A stretch of DNA of 59,955 nucleotides. It comes from Suillus spraguei. Lineage: Eukaryota > Basidiomycota > Agaricomycetes > Boletales > Suillaceae. The notes under the pieces are model-generated. The model saw only the letters and a program-made list of their open reading frames with translations, was not told the DNA's origin and made no database searches. The position numbers and the translations under genes were made by a program. The stretch lies in assembly GCA_016800925.1 (NCBI GenBank), contig JABCPU010000397.1, forward strand, positions 1 through 59,955, read 5' to 3'. Below are positions 10,885-21,089 of the stretch, piece by piece; the first letter of the stretch is position 1; every line of letters begins with the position of its first letter.

Positions 10885-10886
10885 TC

Positions 10887-12421
10887 TATCCACCTGGATA
10901 GTGTTCCCCTGAAAGATGTGCGGTTATTCAAATGCGGTGAGTCAATTCGTCATCTGTACAAATCCTAAACATGTCCAACGTGTTGGTATCACCCTTGATT
11001 GTATCCAGGACATGGCTTCTGCAACACATGCATCGAGAACCTTTTCCAAGCCGGACCTCCGCCTTTCAAATGTCCCACTTGTCGCAAGCGTATTCAACGC
11101 AAGGATGCGTTTCAAATATTTTTGAATCCTCATCGATCGCTCACACAATCTGGCACACAATCCACCATTAGAGATTCGGGTGTCGATATTGATATCACAC
11201 TTTCCGATGACTCAGAGTCAGCCATAGAGCGCGTCTCTAGCCTCCGCAAGAAAGCGCGTGAAAACGCTGCAGAACTACAACGCTTGAATAAACGATTGGA
11301 ACAGCTGCAACGGAATTTGTTGTACGCGAACGAGGAGCGCGATGACTTGGATGATCAACTCCAGGAGCTGCAAAGGGAGCATGACCTTCTCCAGGTCCAG
11401 CACGCTGACCTCAAGAGTACATGCACTTCTCATGAAAATGAGCGCCGCAAAGCCGAGCGTTCATTTTCTGTGCTGCAAAAGAAGTATGAAGCCGCTGAGA
11501 GTGCCGAGCAGATGTGGAAGGAAAAGTGTAAGACCGCTCAAAGAGATGTACGAGATGCACGGAAGGACAAAGAAAAACTAGACAAAGACATGAAAGAATT
11601 AGCGGAGAGGGAAAGAGAGTTTGAACATCGTGCGCACAAAAACAAAGTGGCGGTAAGCATGCATTCATTCTAGCAAGTGTTCTTAATTTATCTTGCACTG
11701 GCAGTACGACAAATACAAAGGGAAATACGAGGCTCTGAAGGATGAGAACGCGCGTCTCCAAAAAATTCAACAAACCGCAGAGAATCCAGAAGAACAATCA
11801 CTCTTGGTTGTCGACAGAAACGCCCCTGACAGGCTTGAGCGTGTGGTCGATGAGGATTGGTTGGACGAATTGTGTGAGGTTCGAGGGGACTATCTCGGTG
11901 ATGTCGACAGCGATTATGGAAACGAGTCGAGCAAGGAGAATGAAGATGAATGGGAGGAACACCAGCCAGGGGCCAGTCGTGGTTCTACATGGCTACGGGG
12001 CAGGCGAGCAACGGAGAGCGTGGACGACCGCGAACGACCACTTCCCGAGGATCGTCCGTACTGCCCTGCGGTTCATTTCACTTCCGATTGGAACCTCAAG
12101 AGGGACGGCACTGGGCACAACAAAGTAGCTAAGGCGAATAAGCGGAAGAACGAAGAGGACGCAGTCATGGGGGCGCGACCGTCCAAGGTAGTGAAAATTT
12201 CCTTGCAACCTGCGAAACTGGCGAAAGGAAAGAGAATAGCTACTGAAGAAAGAGGTGGTGTGAGACCGCTCTCGTCTTCCACGCAGATGCCAGGTTCTCC
12301 GCTGAGAAGAGCCCCTGCGTCCAAGTCCAAGACTGACTTGCCAATAAAGCTGGATGCAATGGGTCATTTGATGGGCGTTGCGGTACTTGGGTCAAGACGT
12401 AAATTTGACAAGAATACATAA
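10887..12421 (+). CDS. RING-finger coiled-coil protein, 5' end missing
   Basis: Three exons join in frame: up to 10936, 11009-11652 and 11705-12421, with introns of 72 and 52 bp. The start reads VPLKDVRLFKCGHGFCNTC, the C-x-H-x2-C-x2-C centre of a RING finger, followed by FKCPTCRKR, the last C-P-x-C pair. The first C-x2-C pair is absent because the readable frame runs into the MITE at 10884. About 180 residues of Glu/Lys/Arg-rich heptads follow (ERDDLDDQLQELQ, KDKEKLDKDMKELAERE), a long coiled coil, then an acidic stretch (DEDWLDELC) and a basic tail. RING proteins of this shape are usually E3 ubiquitin ligases; here the zinc site is incomplete unless an upstream exon is hidden beyond the MITEs. 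It converges with VPS25, 142 bp apart. Confidence 0.7.
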
Positions 12422-12563
12422 GTTCCTCAAGGACGTTCGGACTGCGATGTGTACTACCATTACTGTTGTATGTTCATACCCTCCTTTGCGGTAGACTACC
12501 GTGTATTGCGAATAAGTAGTACAACGATGTATATCATCAGATTATAATTCTCTATTCCAGAAA

Positions 12564-13359
12564 TCATCCTACAAAGAACCTCACACCTTCACCATCAGCA
12601 ACCCCGATGATTTGTGCTCGATTGGAACGTGAGAGAATGGTAATAGCCCGCCGTAGGAGTGGTATGGGAATACCAGAAAGAGGCGATGGGATGGGGGGGT
12701 CTGAGATCTCATAAAAAGTGAGGATGGTATTGAGCTGGCCAGTTGCTGTTGCCTGCATGCGATTGTAAATCATTTAACTTGCGATGAAAAGAGGTACTCA
12801 CCCACGCATGGAGGACATCAGCCCATTCTTCCGGAAGGCGCCAGTAAAGTAACACCGCATGGGTCTGCTTGGACGGCTCGTACACGGCGAGGTTCTTTGC
12901 GACCATAGTAGCCATCAATGACGAGAGTACGACGGTATAATTCGTCCTGAACCATATATGTCATGATAGGTCTTTGCAGAAATGAGAGAGACAGTTGAAA
13001 CAAAACGCACGGTTTATCCTCTCATTGCGAAGAATCTCATCCCAATCGCTGCCCGGGACCTCTGCATCCTCAACACGCAGCACGAAGAGACTCTTGTGTC
13101 TCGCATATGTCAAGATGAGGCGTATCCATTGCTCGGTGACATGTGCCTGGGTGTTTTGGTTTGGTTGCTCGCTATCTAGCAGGCATAAATATTGGCTAGG
13201 ATTTGAGGCGGAATGCGTACGTGAAGAAAGGGGGTGCCGAGTGGATCGACGGTAACAGGAATCCTAGTTAGCAGGTCAGTATTTAGGAAGAATGGAACGT
13301 TGTCAATGGTGGGGGACTGCAGAATTACCTGACGGAGTGGTATGGGTAGAAAGAGCCAT
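12564..13359 (-). CDS. VPS25: ESCRT-II subunit VPS25, five exons, apparent 1-nt frameshift
   Basis: Exons on the minus strand are 13359-13329, 13263-13221, 13171-13011, 12946-12802 and 12752-12564. Introns are 49-65 bp, all GT-AG. The joined protein starts MALSTHTTPSG, then LPSIHSAPPFFTEQP, EQWIRLILTYARHKSLFVLR, DWDEILRN, YEPSKQTHAVLLYWRLPEEW, GQLNTILTFYEISDPP and ends ITILSRSNRAQIIGVADGEG before the final VRFF. This is the two-winged-helix plan of VPS25, which with VPS22 and VPS36 forms ESCRT-II and recruits ESCRT-III at endosomes. About 189 residues, the usual length. In exon 4 the frame changes between IIPSY and LMATMVAKNLA (around 12925): one base, most simply a C after TAC, is missing. 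Either an assembly error or a real lesion. Confidence 0.88.
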
Positions 13360-13901
13360 GTATGTAGGTTCAACATCACCGCTTCGAACCTTGCTTACTC
13401 AACTTCCAAAGCAGTGCTTGTCCCAGACTTTCTCATTACTTATTATACTTAATCCGTTGATTCTGTTCCGAACAACCGCTTGAAATATTGACAGCCGGAA
13501 AAGGTTCATTTCTACAGTTCTCAAAACGTGGTGTGCAACAATGTGTCAAGAACTACTGGATCTACCGCAACTCCAATAATCTCCAAACTACTACCACAAC
13601 CTTCAAGCTTCCAGTTGGAATATTGCGCATGCAACAGCGTATGTTCGTTCCTGTGTGCAGCAGACTCAGAAGGGTGGCTTGCTGTTCTTATGAAATATCA
13701 AGGACCTCTTCACTCATGACATGACAACAATATTGACAAGTTTTACTTTCTGCTCCGAGCCAAGTTCGAAGCATCTCCCCCATGAATGTTAACCCGCACC
13801 TCTCTGGCATTTAGGGCCAAATAAGACTAACAGTTTTCGTCCACGAATGAAACATATTGGCCTCAAGATTTACCCCATCATTCCAAACGTCTCTATCTTC
13901 G

Positions 13902-14426
13902 CTACAGTCGTGGGATTTCCGTGCGTATTGATCGTGATTTGTGCTCATTGGCGAGACAGTCATTAACAAAACACTTGATAGTAAAGCGAGACAGCAGGTT
14001 CCACAGGATTAGTCTGCTCAGTGTTTTACTGTCATCGGTCAAGCAAACCCGGACAACGAAAATGAATGGCGCGTTCGCGCCCGTCCTTTCCTTCAAATAA
14101 AATTCGACGGTGAAGCGACAGTCCAGGAAGCACTGTATACATTTATTATATATTAAGCCAACATTAGTGGCCTCACTTCGCTTGCCATGGTGAGCCGAAT
14201 AAAAAAACAACCATTCGAGTCTTCCTTCGCGATGACGGGCCTTTAACGACATCCAAACCCACTGGCAGAATCCAGAGTTTGCGTTCCTATCAGATTTCCA
14301 CACTACCACGGGCGATGAGATGAGCACTGACAAGGCAACAGCGAATTCTAATATCAATACAACCCTTGCATACAGCTCTGTACCTCTGACAAATTCATCG
14401 TGACCGTGGATCGCTGATATGGTCAT
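13902..14426 (-). pseudogene. Uncharacterised minus-strand open frame in the duplication
   Basis: A 174-codon frame ending at 13902. Its second half (FYLKERTGANAPFIFVVRV, CLTDDSKTLSRLILWNLLSR) is kept open in the duplicate at 33005-33280. The first half is interrupted by the copy-1 deletion junction near 14338. In copy 2, upstream sequence (33305-33875) adds a hydrophobic FVGSLVIFICLLFQIAS segment. It could be the 3' part of a host gene; no domain recognised. Confidence 0.25.
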
Positions 14427-14535
14427 CTCAAGCCGATATGTGATGTATCTTCATTTTCCTCACGCGATATAACTGTTGAAACGTTGATGGACAGTCTAGC
14501 GCACTGCCCTCATCTCACATGATAATTTGGCTGCA

Positions 14536-16640
14536 CTATTTGCTGGAATAAAATGGGGGGAGATGCCGAATCAATGATGAAACAATATTGCATTGCTCAT
14601 CGGAGAGATATGTGCGACGTTCGAGAACTTGCCAACAAGATACCGCAAGGGCATCAGTCTTGGTGTGTGAAATTCCAACCTCCTGCGAGACAAAACCCAG
14701 GCGGTATACATCGGAAAATATGCGAGAAAACAGTGTAAGCTTGCATATGAGATTCCTCGTTGTACTGAAATCATAGGACGCAAAACCCTTCTGGGCCCGG
14801 GAGTACATGGAAGCGATTTCAGGAAATCAAATCAAATCTGGACGTCGAAGACCTCAATACACGCTTAATCTCCCTCTCGGAAACTGTCACTCGAATATTG
14901 GTTGTCTGCCTGTCCCCTGATATCGTCTATAGGCGTCGCTCGCTTACCTCCAAGGAACACCGTCCAGGTGCACCCTCTCACTATCACATCCTTCTTGAAC
15001 AAATACTTGATACCCCGGTCTTGAAATATTCAACCTCTAGTACTTATCGTCTCTCAACTCCGTATGGATGCACCCAACAAATGTCGAAATTGCGATAGAT
15101 CGACCGAATACAGTCATCCATCTGTTCCGTCTATGTCCCCACCTCTCCTCGTTCACTATTCACGCAGCTTTCATGCACACTGGCATAAAAGCCTTATAAC
15201 ACGTACACCAAAGTCCAATCCCTTCGTATTGATAACAGTAACTCTGGACTTGCAACTGATCTATTTGGTCTGATCGATGCTCTATCACTCTCCGAGTTAC
15301 GCGTGTTTCAAGTCGAACATGGCCTCACGGGGAGTTTGAGGGCATTCCTGGTGCGGTCGAATTGTCCCTAATGAGCCTGAATTTTGTCTTTGGAGTGAAG
15401 ACCACAGATGAGCAACGAGCGGAATAAGTTGCCATTGTCTCTTCTATCGAAGCTATAGTGGATTGCATGGGTCGTAATCACTTTGTATGGTATACAAACC
15501 CAGCATAGTGAAGTCGAGCGCCAGCGGATCAGATCTGAAATTTGCTGCATTTCATGAGCTGCGCGCCAAGGACTCGGCTCTTGTCTCACTGAGCCCTGGA
15601 GTCGCCTTCCAAGACGCTTTTCTCATTTTGCGTGGTGTATGCACACTGCACTTATATCTGTGCTCAAATGCGAGCCTCAGGAAAATTCATTTGCAATTTC
15701 GGCCCAGTCACAGCGGGCACTGTCATATGCTCGATCGAACTGTGAGTGGTTGCTTTGTCGTTGGGACGCACCATAGACATAATTTGCAGACTCTTCACAC
15801 CTACTCTGTAGCGATTCGTGAGGTAAGAGATCGCGAGGTTTTGGACCTGAAAGTTCTTCTATCGTGAGAGACTGCTTGAAGGTTCTGATACTCGATTGAT
15901 GTCTCGATAGGGTCGAGGACTGGGTTCATGTATTGCATGATCAATCACACGAACACTACAGTGACATGTCAATGCGGACTCGCGCAGCTTTTGCTGCAGT
16001 GAGAATTCATCGATGCAGAGTATGATGATCATGCTGTACAATTATGTGATGCAGGACGTCAACAAGAACGGACAAGGGAATGTTATTGGAGAACGATACG
16101 AACTGAAACCGGCTGAGCCGGGGGTTCGCTGAGAAACTTGAAGGAAATTGGGGGAAAGTGTTGGAAGCAAGGCTGACACCTTTGAACATCATGATTTGGA
16201 TAAAACGCGTATTGAAAGATGGAAACTCCTTCACTAGAAGTTGAGACGTGATAATAGAAATTTGATTGCATTCGGCGCACAGGCGGATCTTGGGAATCGG
16301 CGAGATGAGGAGATGATATTTACAGTGAGCTATGTGCACTCGGACGAGTTACACGATGAAGTGTTGGAGAAACTGCTCGACACCAGAAACAATAATATTC
16401 ATGCTGCAATCTATAGCTTTCAGCCAGGGCCGGGAAGTAGCAGCTGCACTATCGCCGTTGGGTGGGAGGGGATATGTCCTAGAAGCTGTGGAGATACGAG
16501 TCAGACGCATGTACATAGTGCAGTTGAGGAAGGTGGTCATGACTACTGGCGGGGAGTATTGCTGCAACGGAGACGAACTACCTCGTGTCTCGGGCGTCTA
16601 TCGAACCGAGGTAGGTGAGCGTGGTGAAGCATAAAAACGC
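14536..16640. other. Decayed sequence, possible old gene remnants
   Basis: No intact gene. Short coding-like pieces occur in different frames, for example LIDALSLSELRVFQVEHGL near 15270-15330 on the plus strand, reminiscent of LRR/F-box-type agaricomycete proteins, and GGRGYVLEAVEIRVRRMYIV near 16470. The same pieces, with different indels, are present in copy 2 (36.9-38.9 kb). Parts recur a third time at about 20530-20905. Confidence 0.35.
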
Positions 16641-16710
16641 ACATTACACGCACCTCTGTAGCCTAAAGAAAGACACTCACAATCCCTCAACACGATCAAT
16701 TCCCAGTAAA

Positions 16711-19394
16711 ATGTCACAGCTCATTCCAAGCACCACACCCATTCGAACTTTTGAAGGTCATGAGAACGCCTTCACGACAGTCGCAGTTTTCCCCGATAAG
16801 CGACGAATGGTTACAGGCTCGCTCGACAAAACACTTCGTCTTTGGGACTTGGAGACAGGTGTTGTGTTGAAGAAGATGGAGGGGCATAACAATCGGGTAA
16901 CTCGTTTAGCGGTATCACGAGATGGTCAAATAATAGCAAGCAGCGATGAAAAAGGAGAAATGATTGCCTGGCACGGTGAAACGGGCGAATCTCTCATCCA
17001 ACCCATCAAAGCACACTCCAATATAATCTGGTCGTTGGATTTTTCTCCCGATGGTTTGGTGCTGGCTACTGGTTCAACGGACAAAACGATGAAGTTTTGG
17101 TGTACCAAAACATGGCAGATGCAAGGAGAACCAATCGAGTCTGGTCATATTATCTCCTGTGTTCGATATTCGCCTTCTGGTGAACTTCTTGCCATCGCAA
17201 CAGAAGAGAATATCCAAATTTATAATTCAGGAACAAAGGAACGCGTCGCATCTTTCAAGGGCCACACAAAATCAAACATGTCACTCGCGTGGACGCCGGA
17301 TGGCACACGCCTTCTTTCTGGAGGCAATAAAGAAGATCCTACCATACGAGAGTGGGATACATTGACCTGGAAGCAGGTCGGTCATCCCTGGAAAGGCCAC
17401 ACTAATTATATCCACGCCATTGCAATTCATCCCGCTGGCACCCTCATTGCTTCCGCATCTTTTGACAACTATGTCCGTCTCTGGCGGCTCTCAAATCAAC
17501 AAACCATCGCCATCTTCCAGCACTCATCTACCCCATCATGTATCACTTTTTCTGCGGATGGCAAGCACATTCTCAGCGGAGGTGGAGATAAAAAGATCTC
17601 AGAGTGGGCAGTACCAAAGAACGCCAATTCAAAGGCGAGTTTCCATTCTTGACTCTAATAACACAATTCGAGCGTCCGTCGTACAGATCCTGGCCATCAC
17701 GACAGCCCGTGATGCATGCATCGCTGGGGACCTAGCAACCGCTGAAGAGTTACTCACCGAAGACATCGACACTGACGCCGACGACTATACTTTGTATGCC
17801 CATCGCTCATTCATTTTAGCCCGAAAATACGCGTGGGACCTCGCCCTTGACGATGCAGTCAAAGTCAGTTATACTGACCCATCATCACCCTCTTACGAAA
17901 TGGCTAACTTTGATTCATGACGACACAGTCCATTAGCATTCAGCCTTCGTTAACAGGCTACATCTCCAAGGGCATTGCCCTCTGCGGAAAAGGCCACATT
18001 CGGGAGGCACGGATAGCATTCGACGCTGCATCCATGTTCACCAACCAGGATTCAGGAACGAACCAATTTGTTCTTTTGATAAAGGTAGTTTCAATTCGTC
18101 TTGGGTATTCTCTCCTTCACTGTTTTTAGGCCATCGCCCTCTTTAACGCAGATCAACATGAGGAAGCCTTGTTGCTCATCAAAGAGCTGGCCGTCGCTTG
18201 TCCGAATACCGATCCTCTCGCGCGTCGTGTCGTGGAGGTAAGTGTCATGTGGCTGCACTTGGTGATCGATGCTAATCTTTGCAATTCGCACATTAGACAT
18301 ATCTACGCGTTCAACTCGAAATCAAAGCATTGGATGGTGCGCATCACGACGAAGTTGCTGATTACTTCACTGTCGCTGTTAACTCCGTCGCTTTGTCATC
18401 GAAAACCCTTCGTTTGATGTACGATGACTTGACCATGGTACGCCTACTAGATGATGCATACATGATGCATTCTATAACCGAGTGCTTCATCCAGCTCTTC
18501 GGCTGGGATCTCGAATCTTTGTACCTTACTGCCCACCAGAAACGGTGCCAAGCATTCCTTTCTGCCGGCAAACCCGATGAAGCCCTCGAAGCACACAAAT
18601 TCATGATGGACGCTATTGACAAATCTGCCAAGGCCAGCTGGCTCGACTGGTCCAACCGCAAGTTTTCAGTGACGCCACCCGAGGCTACCATACTCACTTG
18701 TATTTCGTAGAATTCAAGGAACAGTGTAGTGCGCTCGCTGAACAGAATGACCGCATCCTTGGCGTATGTGCTCCCTTCCTCAACTTTCTTCCTACTGATC
18801 GTTATGCAGGCGGAGATCCCGGGGCAAGAGCAATACGGCTACGATACAGAACCTGATTTCTTCCACGGAATGCATCAAGTGCGTGCAACAACGTATCTTC
18901 CTTTCTTTCTTACATTGTCCATTACAGCATTCTCAAGTTTCTCGACCAAGACCTCAACAACGCCCTGGGCGCCTCAAAAGACTCAGGTTCCCCATGGCGA
19001 GGGCTGCTCGTGCAGCTCCCCCGCCAGCACCTACCACCCCACCCCCAGTCGCCGCCGCTACTACCTTCAAAGCTCAAATACGGCACCTATTCACCCGGTC
19101 ACCCCACCGTGCAACGCTCCCCGTTATTGATGTTCCATTCGCAAAAGGTAAAGAGGTGCGCTGGTTGACTTTATCATGTGTCTTGGGTGTCTGATGCATA
19201 ATCTACAGCGCAATGCTTGCGCAGATGAGGATCGTAGCAAAGACCCGAACATCGTACCTGATGATGGATACCTTGATACTACGCAACCGGACTCCAATAC
19301 ACGGCAGCAGCAGCAACAAGAACAACAACAACCAGGATCGGTGCAAGTGGACACTGGAGAACATGGAGGCGGCCGGTGGTGTTGCTGCTGCTAG
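16711..19394 (+). CDS. WD40-repeat / TPR-like protein, 10 exons, 734 aa
   Basis: Exons: 16711-17634, 17687-17863, 17929-18084, 18130-18237, 18297-18437, 18495-18657, 18711-18763, 18810-18878, 18928-19155, 19209-19394. They total 2205 nt and stay in frame. Exon 1 encodes about seven WD40 blades (GHENAFTTVAVFPD, LRLWDLETG, MKFWCTKTW, IREWDTLTW, VRLWRLSNQ, KISEWAVP). Exons 2-6 encode TPR-like helices (AGDLATAEELL, YISKGIALCGKGHIREARIA, QHEEALLLIKELA, AGKPDEALEAHKFM). The tail is Pro/Ala-rich, then Gln-rich, and ends RWCCCC. Introns 1 (17635-17686, GCGAGT donor) and 6 (18658-18710, GCAAGT donor) are GC-AG; GT alternatives break the frame. The start at 16711 is the ATG directly before the first blade. 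Likely a scaffold protein; partners unknown. This is the intact duplicate. Confidence 0.85.
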
Positions 19395-19839
19395 AAGAAT
19401 TAATGAATGTATTTTAGTTATATTGTTGCTCGTGATGTGCACTGGAAGCAGTACTTGTTGTGTCGATGGATAATGACTACATGCTTTAGATTATTTCGCG
19501 TCGTCGTACATAGCAGCTAGTTATGATTATCAAACTCGGTGAATCATGATACCTTTTGACGTCACCCGGGGACAGTGTTCTGTTAAAATTGGTAGGTATC
19601 TTGAGTTTGTCCTTCAGGCACACTGAATTACACAACGGCCTCCACGATGACACGATTGAAGAGACACGTCCGAAGACTCCTATTCCCATCGATGGGCCAG
19701 GTGATATGACCATAAGCATCGCCGGATAAATGACATTCATGGTTAAAAATATATGCAAGATTGAGTCTGACACTGCCCATGATCAGGGTTGACGATGGGG
19801 CGGATACTACAGGTGCTTAAGCGGCCACAGGATCACGAC
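19395..19839. other. No gene seen
   Basis: Region downstream of the WD40-TPR gene, partly conserved in copy 2 (40499-40760). No open frame with coding character. Confidence 0.4.
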
Positions 19840-20420
19840 TTTTGGAAACTAAGTGTCTGAACATTCTACGCATGACAAGCAAGAGTCATTGCATCAACCC
19901 CCTGGGGAAGACTCCCAATGTCAGAAACGATATAGATTCTTACATCGACAGCCATCTCTACACCGCCCAAAATGTGATACCTCTCTCCATCCCGCGCACG
20001 ATCCGCTCCGCCCAGACAATATGGACCCTTGGTATCGTGATGGACTGACGAGATCGCATGATCAAGAAATGTCGCGTCAACAAGAGGAAGATCAAAGGAG
20101 GCAGGAGATCAAGTAGGGGTTGCAGCACCAAGAGCTTGGGCGCTGGCAGGGCGAGGAGCAAGAAAAGGCTGCTGCTCGACAGGTAGAGGGATATAACAGT
20201 GCATCAGGAATAACACCGTCGGGAGGAGATGTCAATGTCAAGGCTAAGAACGAACGCACTTGTGCAGAGGTCGAGCAGCGTGAGCTGGGAGAACTCATCC
20301 GCAAATGGCAAGAGAAGGAAATCGAGGTATGAGCCATCAAGGAGAGCTCGAGTGCAGACAACAGGAGAGGAGGCTTTGCTCAAGGAGAGAAGCATGCAAG
20401 GTCTGGGAGGGGGAAGATTG
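19840..20420 (+). pseudogene. Remnant of a Gln/Glu/Arg-rich coiled-coil gene
   Basis: Broken frames read QEMSRQQEEDQRRQEIK, then ELGRWQGEEQEKAAARQVEG and REGELIRK-like charged heptads up to about 20330. The duplicate at 40770-41350 preserves other pieces (ARRREEEAQLKAKTENEC). Both copies have different stops and frame changes, so an ancestral charged coiled-coil gene downstream of the WD40 gene has decayed twice. No domain recognised. Confidence 0.35.
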
Positions 20421-20529
20421 TGCACGTAAGCTGCGCGAACAAGTCGTCAGTGAATTCATGAATCCGTGATATCGTATTGGAGTATTGAACTTCCAGTAAT
20501 GGTATGAGATCGTGCAAGCTTACATGTCA

Positions 20530-20905
20530 TCCTTGGGACACCACGTAAAAATGTCCTTGAGACACACGGCGCATGTACAAAGTGCTGAGCTTATCCGTAG
20601 TGAAAACTCGGCATGGTGAGATCGGGTCCCGGTGGACCAGCTCCAAAAATTGCTGCATTTCATGAGGTGTGCACAAAGGACTTGGCTCTTGTCTCACCGA
20701 TGCAAAGTATGATGATCATGCTGTACACTTCTGTGATGCAGTATGTCAACAACAATGGACAAGAGAATATTATTGGCGAATGATACAAACTGAAACCGGT
20801 TGAACTGTAGGTTCGCTAAGAAACTTAGAGGAAACCAGGAGAAAAGTGTTGGAAGCAAGGCTGACACCTTTGGACATCATGATTTGGATCAAACGCGTAT
20901 TGAAA
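20530..20905 (+). repeat. Third, partial copy of the duplicated segment's 5' flank
   Basis: Short blocks match sequence upstream of the WD40 genes: CATTTCATGAG (as at 15550 and 37930), ATGATGATCATGCTGTACA (as at 16021 and 38406) and GGAAGCAAGGCTGACACCTT (as at 16162 and 38549). They are in the same order but with pieces missing. This shows that the segment or its flank was copied more than twice. Confidence 0.6.
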
Positions 20906-21089
20906 GACAGAAAGTCTGGTTTTTTCGACAGGCCGGTGTGTCAGGCCGGCGTTTCGGTGGCAGAACGGCGGCAACTCGGCAAAATCATGCGGGGCTTAAA
21001 ATTTCCATCAGCTAATGCACACCAATATGTTCAACTAATCACTATCTTATCTTCCTCAGTCGCGTCCACGGTTCAATTGTCTTATCTTC

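Larger units (their letters stand above)
13628..20405 (+). repeat. Segmental duplication, copy 1
   Basis: Direct-orientation copy of 32699-41342, starting at GCATGCAACAGCG and ending near CAAGGTCTG. It holds the WD40-TPR gene and decayed flanking genes. Relative to copy 2 it lacks 33.4-36.7 kb, the junction being at about 14338 with a 2-bp AC overlap. It retains 1137 bp (17820-18956) that copy 2 has lost. Identity looks above 90 percent by eye over the shared parts. Confidence 0.9.
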
